Source: Endotrypanum monterogeii (lineage: Eukaryota > Euglenozoa > Kinetoplastea > Trypanosomatida > Trypanosomatidae). Taken from it: DNA of 64,000 bases. Position 1 is the first letter of the stretch, and the number at the start of each line of letters is the position of its first letter. The stretch spans positions 103,542 through 167,541 of the forward strand of contig CM007338.1 in NCBI GenBank assembly GCA_000333855.2, written 5' to 3'. Shown here piece after piece: positions 53,891-63,498 of the stretch. The notes under the pieces are model-generated. The model saw only the letters and a list, made by a program, of their open reading frames with translations. It made no database searches and was not told where the DNA came from. A program made the translations under genes and the position numbers.

Positions 53891-55203
53891 GGTGTGTGTA
53901 CGTGTGCAAGGAAGCGAACGTGCACAGCGACTGAGAATGGTTGAATGCCGTCCGCATCTTATTTGTGTGCTGAACAAGCACACACTACAGAAAAGAGTCG
54001 AGGCGAGATCATCTCTTTTTTTCTTTTAGCAGCGAGTGATGAGCGAGAGCACGGAAACGATTACCTCTGCCGCGGGATAAAAGCGGCGCAGGGGAGAGAG
54101 AGATTAAAGTGGGGCATCGATTGGCGCTCGAAATTAGTTCAGAAGAAACTATCCTTCCATACATCACAGTATTGTGCAACGTGTCTCCTTTTTGCCGCCA
54201 CGAGCTTCATATATTACAACGCCCTCCCCATACTCACGCGCGACTTCTTTGTGAAAGAAGAAATAAATGCGTACTCACACCCGTCACCGTGATTTACCTG
54301 CACTCCTTTTCACCTGACATCTTTTCCTGGGTGCGCATCCAGTTTCATGTGAACCAGGAGTGACACACACACACATACATAGATACATACACACACACAG
54401 GACTCGACCGCAGTCTAAAAAATATATAGATGCCTACCCGCGTGGCACGAAGCAGCAGCAGAAGCACGTGCATTGGCGCCGTGGGGACCCAAGTCGTGTT
54501 GAGTGGGGGAGACCTCCCCCTCGTAATCCCTTCACTTGTGCTTCACCCACACCACCAGCAAGCAGTCAGCCATGTGTGAAAAGTGTTTTCATTCCAAATT
54601 GCACTCTACTTTTCGCGTGGGTGGCACCGAGGTGATGGCGCTTGCAGGTCGTCGAGACGTAATAGCATCCAGGGCCTGGCTGCCGAGACACCTCCCAGCC
54701 GGTGACTGTCCCACCAATCACCGCCAGAGAGGCGATGTCTCCACTGCAGGGCGAGGGCCGAGGCCGTGGTACTGGTGCTGCACAAATTTCCCGAAAAACG
54801 GGCACACGCGCAGTACTCCACCCTCACAAGACAGACACACATGGAGACGTGGGTGGGTGCAACCACCCCCCCCCTCCTATTCCCCGTCGTGAGTATTATG
54901 TACATTAAAATACATTTAAAAAGACGAGCAGCGTCAGCAGGATCGGCTTTGCCGACAGCCGACAACGTGAAGCAAACCCAGCTGATCGTTGCAAGGCCAT
55001 CGATAGCTGGAAAAAAAAAATGTGTCTGGAGATCAGAGTGAGCAGATCGGGAAGGTGGAAAGACGAGCGAGCAATTAAAAAATCCACAACGGCGGAAGAC
55101 GAGTCGCTGCATCCTGACTGCATGCGACCGAGACCCCCCCCCCTTACGCACCTCCATCCCTTTAGTCCTCATGAGTGTCATGTGTGATGGACCCACTAAT
55201 ATA
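53076..55203. other. intergenic between GPI8 and TTLL9-like
   Basis: No confident gene is seen. It contains (TA)n at 53120-53161, a (GTT)n stretch at 53403-53437, (GT)n at 53859-53890, and a GC-rich, microsatellite-poor piece at 54430-54850. That piece has a minus-strand frame of 228 codons (54606-55292) and a plus-strand frame of 118 codons (54536-54892); neither is recognisable, and the former overlaps the end of the TTLL9-like gene. Confidence 0.5.
53120..53161. repeat. (TA)n microsatellite in the GPI8 leader
   Basis: TA dinucleotide tract of about 42 bp ending 45 bp upstream of the GPI8 start codon, so probably within the 5' UTR. Confidence 0.92.
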
Positions 55204-56604
55204 TCACGTGAGCAAGTGTTCGTTCCCGCTGTAGCTCTGTAGTCGAGGTGGCAGACGTAATTGCGACATGGGAACCTCACATTCGTTGGCACATCCTAGG
55301 TAAGAAGAAGTAAGTGTTTTTTGGCTATCGTTGGAGGACACCCCAACGGGGCCATTGGCCCAAATCAGGTCGAAGCCCCCAACACGCTCCTCCTCACCGC
55401 TACGTCTACCTTCCAAGTCGATAACATCGAACATGTCGTGCAGCATATTGAACTTCAGATGGTAGTCGGCCGGCGTCTCTGCCGTCAGTGACGGTGACGC
55501 GTTTGTCTCGATGAGCCACGGGTGCAAGGTGTCGTCAATCATGACGTCGTAGCCGTAAAGCTCAGTACAGTGTTTATCCTGCAACATGATCCTCTGCACC
55601 GAGAAAAGGGTGCGCATGATCATCTGCTGAATATCGCCAAAAAGTTGATTGGTGCGAGCTGCACCGTGGGTGGCGGTGAGGAGGATACGCAGACTTCGTA
55701 TGCCGAACTTGCAGCCTGACATAACGGTGTACTTCGGGTATGTCTTCTGAACAGCCACGTTTGTCACGTGGATGTACGTATTATCAATGTCGTCCAGAGA
55801 ATAACGATGCTGGCAGAAGCGCGCAAAACCAGTGCGGTGCAACCACACCGTCAGCGGCTGATAGCTTTGCACCAGAACATAAATGCGCAGGTCGTACTTT
55901 TTACCACCGACGAGGTGCGGGTTCGCGATGTAGCGCTGGGCAATGTAGGGCTCCACCTGCTCTGAGACCCCATACTGACCTCCAACCGAGTTGATGTAAT
56001 ACGGGTTGCCAGCACCACCACCACCACCACCGGTGCCGCCTGTGGACGCACTGTTGCCGCCGCCCCCGCCCATGGCTGCACCCCCACCAGAGCCTGAACT
56101 CGTCAAGTACCCGTGGCGCTGTTTAAACTCGCGGCGCCAATCCGCGATTTGCGAAAGCTTCGAGAAAAGAAATATACCTTTGCCTTGCGCCTTTGCAGGA
56201 GGCTTCATGATCCAGATGGTGTTTGGGTGTCGGCGGAACTCCTGCTCGAACAGACCATAATCCTGTGGCAGCGAGAAGGTGACGGGAAAGAAATCCCATG
56301 CCGCGGCCACCTCCTCGGCGTCCCCATCTTTTTCGAGGGCCTTTATCATCTTCTTGATGTTGCGGACCATTGTGTCTTTTCGTGTCAGCTCATAATGATT
56401 TCGGAAGTGGTTCAGGTGCTGATAGTCGTCAAGGCGCAGACTGTCGTAGTTCTCCCGAATCCACGAGACATCGGCCCAATAATAATCCCAATCCGTCTCG
56501 CTGTCCGTCTCGATCCAGCCACGACAGCGCATCACGTCTAGGATCGTATTGCGCAGGAAGCAGCGGAACCGGATGGGCCCAGTGCGGGTACGCCGGTGCT
56601 CCAT
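55204..56604 (-). CDS. TTLL9: tubulin tyrosine ligase-like protein, TTLL9-like
   Basis: TTLL enzymes add amino acids, usually glutamates, to tubulin; TTLL9 acts on axonemal tubulin in cilia and flagella. The 466-residue product follows TTLL9 closely: IRFRCFLRNTILDVMRCRGW (11-30), WDYYWADVSWIRENYD (39-54), HLNHFRNHYELTRKDTMVRN (63-82), DFFPVTFSLPQDY (104-116), and the ATP-grasp motifs WIMKPPAKAQGKGIFLF (131-147), KKYDLRIYVLV (235-245) and HPWLIETNASPSL (361-373). Catalytic-core residues appear intact. A Gly-rich insertion (about 170-200) separates the two lobes and is absent from animal TTLL9. The start 56604 is the first ATG after a strong acceptor 93 nt upstream; the long upstream open frame is discarded. 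Confidence 0.93.
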   Translation of the reverse strand: MEHRRTRTGPIRFRCFLRNTILDVMRCRGWIETDSETDWDYYWADVSWIRENYDSLRLDDYQHLNHFRNHYELTRKDTMVRNIKKMIKALEKDGDAEEVAAAWDFFPVTFSLPQDYGLFEQEFRRHPNTIWIMKPPAKAQGKGIFLFSKLSQIADWRREFKQRHGYLTSSGSGGGAAMGGGGGNSASTGGTGGGGGGAGNPYYINSVGGQYGVSEQVEPYIAQRYIANPHLVGGKKYDLRIYVLVQSYQPLTVWLHRTGFARFCQHRYSLDDIDNTYIHVTNVAVQKTYPKYTVMSGCKFGIRSLRILLTATHGAARTNQLFGDIQQMIMRTLFSVQRIMLQDKHCTELYGYDVMIDDTLHPWLIETNASPSLTAETPADYHLKFNMLHDMFDVIDLEGRRSGEEERVGGFDLIWANGPVGVSSNDSQKTLTSSYLGCANECEVPMSQLRLPPRLQSYSGNEHLLT

Positions 56605-56696
56605 CTTCAACGTTTCCGCAATGTCAGAGCAGAGACCGATATGTGCAAACGACAAGCACGCGAGGGGAGGCAAACACACGTTCCCCGCTTTCCTGA

Positions 56697-56740
56697 GCTG
56701 AGAACGGAGAGGAACAGAGAGGGCGAAACGCAAGGATAAA
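56697..56740 (-). promoter_or_regulatory. predicted spliced-leader acceptor for the TTLL9-like gene
   Basis: The sense strand has a pyrimidine-rich run ending in TCCTCTCCGTTCTCAG, with the G at 56698. The resulting 93-nt leader contains no ATG before 56604. Confidence 0.7.
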
Positions 56741-57482
56741 GCAGCAGCAGTTAAGCAACAAGAAAAAGAAAAAGAATGGCGGGTGTTGGTGTGATCCGAG
56801 AGTCGTGTTGTCGCAACAAAATTCAACGCGCCGATACCTGATCCCTGGCGCTGCGTGTGAAACGAAATGAGGGAGAAAAAAAAAAAAGAAAGGAGGACCG
56901 CGAAGGAAGCTGAAATATTCACCGTCAGAGACCTGGTGTAAATTTAACAGCCGCATGGATCAATTGTCAGGTATATGAATACACTTAAACATATATATGC
57001 ACTGGCGCACGTGTCGAAGTGCAGCTAACTAAACAATAACAGCCACAGGACACTGACACCGCGCCGATCAGATCTTGCGCGGAACGAAGCCACGGGGGTC
57101 CCTCGCCAACACGAGGCCAGCTTAGAAGACCACCGAGACGGCAGACGCAAGCGTGTGAATGCATGTACACACACACACACACACGAGCTAAGGGGGGGGT
57201 GATGTGATCCACGCGCCTCTTTTTCCACAAAGAACTCTGCAGGCCTATTCCCCACCACCACCACCTGCCGTTGCCTCAGTTTGTGGAGTCACGAATGTCC
57301 AGGCACTCGCATTTCTGTTTGTCCGCTTCCTTCTTTTGTACTTTCATCTATGTAAGCAACACCCTCTCGTAAACCATTCAGCACAACCTCGGGCATACAC
57401 AACCTCCGTCCCTCCGTCTCTCCCTCCCTCGCCTCTCTCCGCCCCCCCCCCGCTCTTGCTAACGATGGAGGACGCTGGGTTT
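56741..57482. other. intergenic between TTLL9-like and exportin-like
   Basis: No gene is seen. It has an A-run at 56876-56887, (CA)n at 57168-57183, and a C/T-rich stretch at 57410-57455 near the exportin stop codon. Confidence 0.6.
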
Positions 57483-60400
57483 TTACCATGCCGTCAGCAC
57501 CCCGACATTGGACGACTGCCCAAAGTATGTCATGTATTCTGTCATGAGGTAGTCTCCATCGCCGCGTCGGAGGGAGTTTATGATGAGTCGTAGGCGAACC
57601 CGGTGGTAGGCAGAGCAGAGGTCCAGCAGCCGATCTGCGCGCTCTCCGCAAAGCATTTCAGAGCCATCGTAGCACATCTGCAGCAGTCCAAAGCATGCCA
57701 CCATCTCCCGGTATGTCAGGTGTGGTGCAACAGCTACGAGCATGCAAACCTCACTGAAGGTATTGGCAAGCAAGTTTTCCTCTAGTCCCTTGTAGTTTGG
57801 CACGCGCTGCCGAGCCTGGTGGTCGCTACGCAAGATGGCGTAAAGAATGCCAATCACCTCTGGTGTGTACATGTAGCTGAGACACTGAGTCAGCTGGCGC
57901 ACCAGACGGTTCCACAAACCTTGGCGCATGTAGAGGTGGTGCAACTGCTGGAAGGTGCTGCCAGAGGAGTTGACAGCCGCCGACATCGCGTTGAAGACGC
58001 GCGCGCAGCCCTCCTCTGACATAAGCAGCTCGACTGAAGTGGTCGTCAGTAGCTCCACTGCGCCACAAAAAAAATGCTCAACGGTGGCACGCTCGTAATA
58101 GAGGATGATACCCAAGTTACACCACGGTGCCGAGCAAAACGAGTTGAGTATGTCGGACACGTCGTATACAACAGTCGCATCCACGGCGTCGACAGGGAAA
58201 GAAAAAAACGCTGACGCACTGCGCCCGTTCATCACCGATGTCGAGTCGACGTTGTCCGATACCACAACACCTCCATCAGCGCTGCGTTGCACCCCGTAGC
58301 CTGAGGTGCCGTCTCTGGCATTGATCATCGACGACAATGGGTAGGATAGGTAGCTAAAGTAGAGACACAATACATTCATAACAAAGCTTGTCAACTCCCA
58401 CTGCATCGTGGACAGATTTTCCTCGTCCATGTACTGGCAGCTGCGGTTGCAAAGCACTGAAAACCACGCGATCATGTCTGGCACGGCTGCCGGCTCGTAG
58501 CGAACGACTGCCGAGCAGACGTCCTTGTGCCGTATGATAGACTCCAGCACGACCTGCAGTGTATCGGGTTGATGTATGCCTTTGGTGATTGCCTTCAAGT
58601 CTTGGAAGCTGAGACGTGGGTTCGCCCGAATATAGGCATCGTCGAAGCAGCGCTCCGTCACAGTTCGGACAACGTCTGCAATAGGGAAACCGGCGTAGTA
58701 GCGCGTCTCCACATAGAAAGTAAAGGCGGTGAGGAAGTCGTGACGCACTAGAGCTACGTCGCTCGAGAGCCACCGTGGGTCAGCAGCTAGCTCCGGCGTC
58801 GACGGTGTCTGCAGCAAAGGCAGCTGTCCCTCGTTCACTGCATCAATAAGGCCCATCAATTTCGCCGCACCGAGGAAAAAAGTGCCGCTGGATCCATAGT
58901 CAACTATTCGGGTAAGCAGAACGTTTGCATCCCCGACGAGCGCCACCTGATTGCTGTGATACCGGTACACGTAGCAGAGCAAGTTAACGATGATGTCGTA
59001 GAACTCCTCGCGGCGTGACAGGTTTGTCTCGTACACACAACCACAGAAGAAGAAGAGGGAGCGCAAGATGCCCATGTGCACCTGCGCGGCGTGGCTGGAG
59101 GGAGCCGCCGTCGCAGGGACTGTGGCACCGCCAAAGTCATTCGCGTCGTCGGTGCCATCGTCCAGAAAAGATAGGCACTGCAACAAGCTTTCCGTCACCT
59201 GATCCTCTTGTCTCAGCAACTGGCTCGCAAAGGTGGCGATGGCCACAAGCACCTTGTCGTCGCGGCACCCGCTCCCCTGCAGGAGCGCGATGGCAAAAAT
59301 AGATATGATCACGGAGAGTCGGGAAAGGCATACATAGGTAAAGTAGAGCGGCGTCGACTCCGCGTCCTTCGGCGCAAAGCTCGCCGCCTCCCGCACGTTC
59401 ATGTTCTGCACCGCCAGAGTCATGCACAGCTCCTGCAGCAACGACCCTGCGCTCGAGCCGAAACCACCGCTACCGCCATCGCACCCCGCACCGGCAGAGT
59501 GATGCATGGCAACCTGTTGCTCTCCTCGTGCGCGGACGCACAGCTCGTATTGGTGAATTGTCTGTTGTAGCCGGTCAAATATCTGTGGCAGGATACGGAT
59601 ACGCTCGCACAGGAGCACCTCCGCAATAGGCTGCAGCATCCGCTCCGTCTGAAGAAGAAAGGTGGCGCTTGTGCGCACCTCGTGCGACTCCTCCCGCTCA
59701 TGCGCCGTGTTGATTACAAGATCGACATATGTGCTGAAGATGTCGACAATCTGCTGCTCCACCTCCCTGGCACGTTCAGTAGAGAGGGGTCCGCGTGGGG
59801 CCGAAGGCGGTGATGGGTGAGACTGGAGTTGCAGCTGGAGCCCTACCCGATCCGAGGGCATGCCCGGCTGTGCCCGGCCACCCTCTCCAGTGGCCGGCGG
59901 CGTACATGCTCCGCAGTACCCAGCAAACGAGCTCTCGAGACTGCGGCCGACGCGAGGCTTCGGCTGCAACATGCGTTCCGCGATCAGAAAAAATAGATGC
60001 AGCAGCGCCTGGCGCAGGTCGGCCTCCTCATCATCGAATGGACGCCCAAGAACGTAACGTGTGGCATCTGCCCAGACTCGAATAATGTCAACGTCACGTG
60101 CCAGGTAAGCAACAGTGGTTTCGTCGCTTCGCTCAAACGTGTTCACCAGCAGCGCGCAGGCCAACCGCAACAGCTCAGTCCTCTCTGGGTGTTCCTGCAC
60201 CCTGAGCAGAAGTCGCCCCGATACATCCAGGAACACATTCGCCACGTCGTCACGACTGACGATATACTCTTCTTGCGGACTCGTTACGGTGGAGCACTGA
60301 CGCAGCAGTCGCGCGTACAGCGCAGCGCAGGGACCTTCTGGTTGATCAAGGAGCGCTTGACCGCACTCGTTCATGACCTGCGACAGCGCAGGAGCCCACG

Positions 60401-61319
60401 CCGGCCACCGAAGAACCGTGATGGGGGTGTCGGACAGATGGTGCAGTCGCACCAGCGGTACATCCAGCTCTGGCGTGCACTCGAGAGCTGTGCTGCACAC
60501 CAGCGCCGCTTTCTCCGGCGCGCTAGATAACATGTTTGCAGCCGCGCTGAAAAAAAACGGAAGCACCTGCTTTGCAAAGCTGCTCTTCACAGACAGAATA
60601 CTTAGACGCGCGTTCTGCCGGGCAAAGAAGGTTAGTATCTCCAACACACAGTCCAGCGTTTCCTCTGTCGTGAGGTATGTCTGCAGCTTCGTGAAGATGC
60701 TTTGCGCCATCTCACTGGAATCTACCATCTCCGCAGATTCCGCACGAATAATGGAGATCTTCCAGTTGCTGAACAGTGCGGATGCATAAACCGAAAAAAG
60801 AGCGTTGGTGAGATAAAACGGGAGTTTTTCACCGCAGTTGCGACGCTCTTGGAGGTACTCCAGCACGTACTGCTGCATCTCCGTCCGCTCCTGTGGGCCC
60901 AACTCGTTGCTCACGAGGAAGAGCAAACCCTTCACGGCGATAAAGCGCAAATAATTGTTCTGGGCACGTGGTAGGAGAACCCGAAGTGTGTCCCAATACT
61001 CGTAGCTACTCAGAAAAAGAAGCTGCTGCGCCGCAGTATCGCGTGTTTCTTTATCCGGCGAAGTCAGCGCCGCTGTTGCCAACTCACTAAGCCGAGCAAT
61101 AACGCCGTCATTCAGCTCCGTTACACTAGGTCTTTCGAACGCTGGAGATGACGGAACTGCTGAGGACAACCTTGCATTGGCCAGGAACCGGGTACCCTGA
61201 GTGCCACCACTGGGGCCTACCCCGTTGCTGAGGCTACTGCTCAGAGAGAAGGGCATCGGCACCGTTGGCGGACCACCGGAAGTGCCACCACCAGGTGAAG
61301 ATCGAGGACCACCATTCAT
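57483..61319 (-). CDS. importin-beta superfamily protein, exportin-7-like
   Basis: This is the longest gene in the window, at 1278 residues. After a Gly/Ser/Pro-rich N-terminus (about 1-62) the chain is almost entirely helical with HEAT/ARM-like repeats. The first repeats (about 68-200) resemble the exportin-7 (RanBP16) N-terminus: AAQQLLFLSSYEYWDTLRVL, a run NNYLRFIAVKGLLFLVSNEL, then YVLEYLQERR and a segment ending in FSNWKISI. The C-terminal part includes LYMRQGLWNRLVRQLTQCLS and TPEVIGILYAILRSDHQ. Exportin-7 carries cargo between nucleus and cytoplasm in a Ran-dependent way. Sequence similarity is weak at this level, so exportin-4, exportin-7 or another karyopherin remain possible; a structural comparison would decide. 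The start ATG 61319 lies 27 nt after a TTTCTGTAG acceptor. Confidence 0.62.
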   Translation of the reverse strand: MNGGPRSSPGGGTSGGPPTVPMPFSLSSSLSNGVGPSGGTQGTRFLANARLSSAVPSSPAFERPSVTELNDGVIARLSELATAALTSPDKETRDTAAQQLLFLSSYEYWDTLRVLLPRAQNNYLRFIAVKGLLFLVSNELGPQERTEMQQYVLEYLQERRNCGEKLPFYLTNALFSVYASALFSNWKISIIRAESAEMVDSSEMAQSIFTKLQTYLTTEETLDCVLEILTFFARQNARLSILSVKSSFAKQVLPFFFSAAANMLSSAPEKAALVCSTALECTPELDVPLVRLHHLSDTPITVLRWPAWAPALSQVMNECGQALLDQPEGPCAALYARLLRQCSTVTSPQEEYIVSRDDVANVFLDVSGRLLLRVQEHPERTELLRLACALLVNTFERSDETTVAYLARDVDIIRVWADATRYVLGRPFDDEEADLRQALLHLFFLIAERMLQPKPRVGRSLESSFAGYCGACTPPATGEGGRAQPGMPSDRVGLQLQLQSHPSPPSAPRGPLSTERAREVEQQIVDIFSTYVDLVINTAHEREESHEVRTSATFLLQTERMLQPIAEVLLCERIRILPQIFDRLQQTIHQYELCVRARGEQQVAMHHSAGAGCDGGSGGFGSSAGSLLQELCMTLAVQNMNVREAASFAPKDAESTPLYFTYVCLSRLSVIISIFAIALLQGSGCRDDKVLVAIATFASQLLRQEDQVTESLLQCLSFLDDGTDDANDFGGATVPATAAPSSHAAQVHMGILRSLFFFCGCVYETNLSRREEFYDIIVNLLCYVYRYHSNQVALVGDANVLLTRIVDYGSSGTFFLGAAKLMGLIDAVNEGQLPLLQTPSTPELAADPRWLSSDVALVRHDFLTAFTFYVETRYYAGFPIADVVRTVTERCFDDAYIRANPRLSFQDLKAITKGIHQPDTLQVVLESIIRHKDVCSAVVRYEPAAVPDMIAWFSVLCNRSCQYMDEENLSTMQWELTSFVMNVLCLYFSYLSYPLSSMINARDGTSGYGVQRSADGGVVVSDNVDSTSVMNGRSASAFFSFPVDAVDATVVYDVSDILNSFCSAPWCNLGIILYYERATVEHFFCGAVELLTTTSVELLMSEEGCARVFNAMSAAVNSSGSTFQQLHHLYMRQGLWNRLVRQLTQCLSYMYTPEVIGILYAILRSDHQARQRVPNYKGLEENLLANTFSEVCMLVAVAPHLTYREMVACFGLLQMCYDGSEMLCGERADRLLDLCSAYHRVRLRLIINSLRRGDGDYLMTEYMTYFGQSSNVGVLTAW

Positions 61320-61345
61320 TGTTTAAGCGGGAGAAGACAAGAAAA

Positions 61346-61375
61346 TCTACAGAAACACACACAGAGACATGCACA
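61346..61375 (-). promoter_or_regulatory. predicted spliced-leader acceptor for the exportin-like gene
   Basis: The sense strand reads TGTGTGTGTTTCTGTAG, with the G at 61347, then a second pyrimidine-rich leader of 27 nt before ATG 61319. The upstream tract is GT-rich rather than purely pyrimidine, so the call is moderate. Confidence 0.45.
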
Positions 61376-63498
61376 CACCAAGCACCGACCGTCACCTTGC
61401 ACAACCTCCCCAAGTCCTTGACAGCACTGGGGTACACAAGCGGGCGGGCGGGTGTAAGTGTATGTGTATGTGTTTTGCGTACAGCGTCTCGCCAATACAA
61501 ACCCCTGCAACGCAAAGTTTTCGGTTTTCCTACCCCTCACTGCTGCCTCACAGTCCCCCCCCCTCTTCCTCCCTGTCGGTGCTGTAGAGATGCGTCTGGG
61601 TTACTAGGATGAGACGGATGTAGCGAAACTCAGTGTTGCGCTTCGAACCTATCACAATCGATTGGTGACTCTCTGTTCAGAAGGAAATCAAGCAAACAGT
61701 TCAGGGGGGAAAAGAACAAAATTAACGAGAGAGTGCGTCACTGTGGCAAAACCCTCTCTGTGTGTCTGTGTGTGTGTGTGTGTGTGTGTGTCTGTGTGTG
61801 TGTGTGTGCGCGCTTGCCTGTGAGTTTGACAAAAAAAAAAAAAAACAAGCGGTGAGAAAAGGATTCGTGAAATCCCAGTGGGAAACCTCTCTCAGCCAAG
61901 GGTAGACGGTGAAGCACTGGGAAAGGGAAAAAGGAAACGATGAAGAAAATCACAGTCGCTCCTTCTCTTTGGACGCCCCCCTTTTTTTTTTTCAGGCAGT
62001 CTAGCCTCACCAAGAACGCCCCTCACGTTTCTAGATAACAGTGGCGCAACTCAAGTGTTTATGCGGGTAACTCGAGTACAGAAAGGTGACGACGCGGACA
62101 AAGAGGACCGACACGCCTTTGGCGTAGTCCTTCAACAGAAACTGAGACGAAAAAAAAAACACCTCTTCAGGGATTGAGAAGATCAACAAGGAGGTCAACA
62201 CTCCTCTAGCGGCCAAGAGAGATAAATGTAACAAGAGGAGACTTAAATTGTGATACAACTGCAAGGCAAGAAAGGAAATGTCGTGATTTTCGTAGTGGCT
62301 GTGCACTCGATGTGCGTCAATCAACACCTTTGTATCTGACTGTGTACCCTTATATATATATATATATATGTTTTTTTTGTATGTGTGAGAAATCTTATTG
62401 GCAAGCATATAAGTAAGCGTTGGCGTTGGCGATGTATATGATGGGGTGGAAAAAGAAAAGGGAAAGAAAAAAAAAGTGTGAAAACTACAAAGGCACAGTG
62501 AAGAGCATGGATATGAGGACAGAGCTAGGAATGCGTAGTATTGGGGTAGTAGTGGGCGGGTGTGACTGCAGGGACGGGGAAGGACAGGGGGGAAGGGGGG
62601 GAGACGAAGAAGCCCCCATAAACTCACCTATTACGCCAAGTATTTGGACTGGTGCCAGCTTGAAAAAAAAAAGGTACAGGGAATCAGGTCCTGCGACATA
62701 GACGCAATGATGCATATAGCAGCCACGTGAATGCCAGTAACCCTTTGGCGCATCGCGCACCCCCTATCCATAACGCGCCATCGATAGAATCCTCGCTCAC
62801 CACAACGACCAAGCTTACCTTGACCCCACACTGGCAAACGTAATACTATCACCAGCTTTGAAAAATATGGAGAGAAAGAGAGCACTAATTGATTTGATTC
62901 TATGCGCGGAGCTACGCATGAAATTGGGGGCCAGTGCACTACTCCACTCCCCCTCTCCTCCTTTCTCCTTGTCTCCTCTACAAGACGTTGTTTCGATCAA
63001 CGCCGCGCACGTGCACAGGTGCTCACAATGCCTCGTGGCCGATGAACTATACCCACGTGAGGAAAAAAAACTGCAAAAGCGTGAGAGGAAGTCAGTGTAT
63101 CACGCGGTTGTCTCGATGTTTTGTTGTTGGGTAGCGTAGTAGAAGACCTGTGTGATTGCCTATAGGAAAACGTAAGTGCATGTGTGTGTGTGTGAATAAT
63201 GAAAAAAATACAGAGCTCCCTGACTCCATCATGCAGAACTTCCACACTCGTGATATGCCATATTAGCCTCTCCTAGCCCAGTTGTCACCATCGGCGGGTG
63301 CAGCACGATGCCTTTGCACAGAAGGGGATAAAGAGGAGGGGGGGAGGGTCAAAGAAATACAAGGAGTAGAAAACAAATCCCTTATCAGGGAAGCGAAACG
63401 CAGCAAAGCAGTGCGCACCCTCTCCGGTGCCCCCAGCAGACTTCCAGCGTACCCACACACACACACACACACACGCTACATGATCTTAGGTCATTGCA
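61376..63498. other. intergenic between exportin-like and the right-edge gene
   Basis: No gene is seen. It has (GT)n at 61758-61808, an A-run at 61831-61844, a T-run at 61981-61993, (TA)n at 62351-62369, and (CA)n at 63454-63473. Short open frames at 62480-62940 are unrecognised. Confidence 0.6.

Noticed and set aside
54606..55292. 228-codon minus-strand frame between GPI8 and the TTLL9-like gene
   Set aside because: It overlaps the coding end of the TTLL9-like gene, includes CA-repeat translation, and has no recognisable domain; GC-rich DNA gives long chance frames.
56605..56922. N-terminal extension of the TTLL9-like protein by 106 codons
   Set aside because: It reads through a strong predicted splice acceptor at 56698 and has no similarity to the family.
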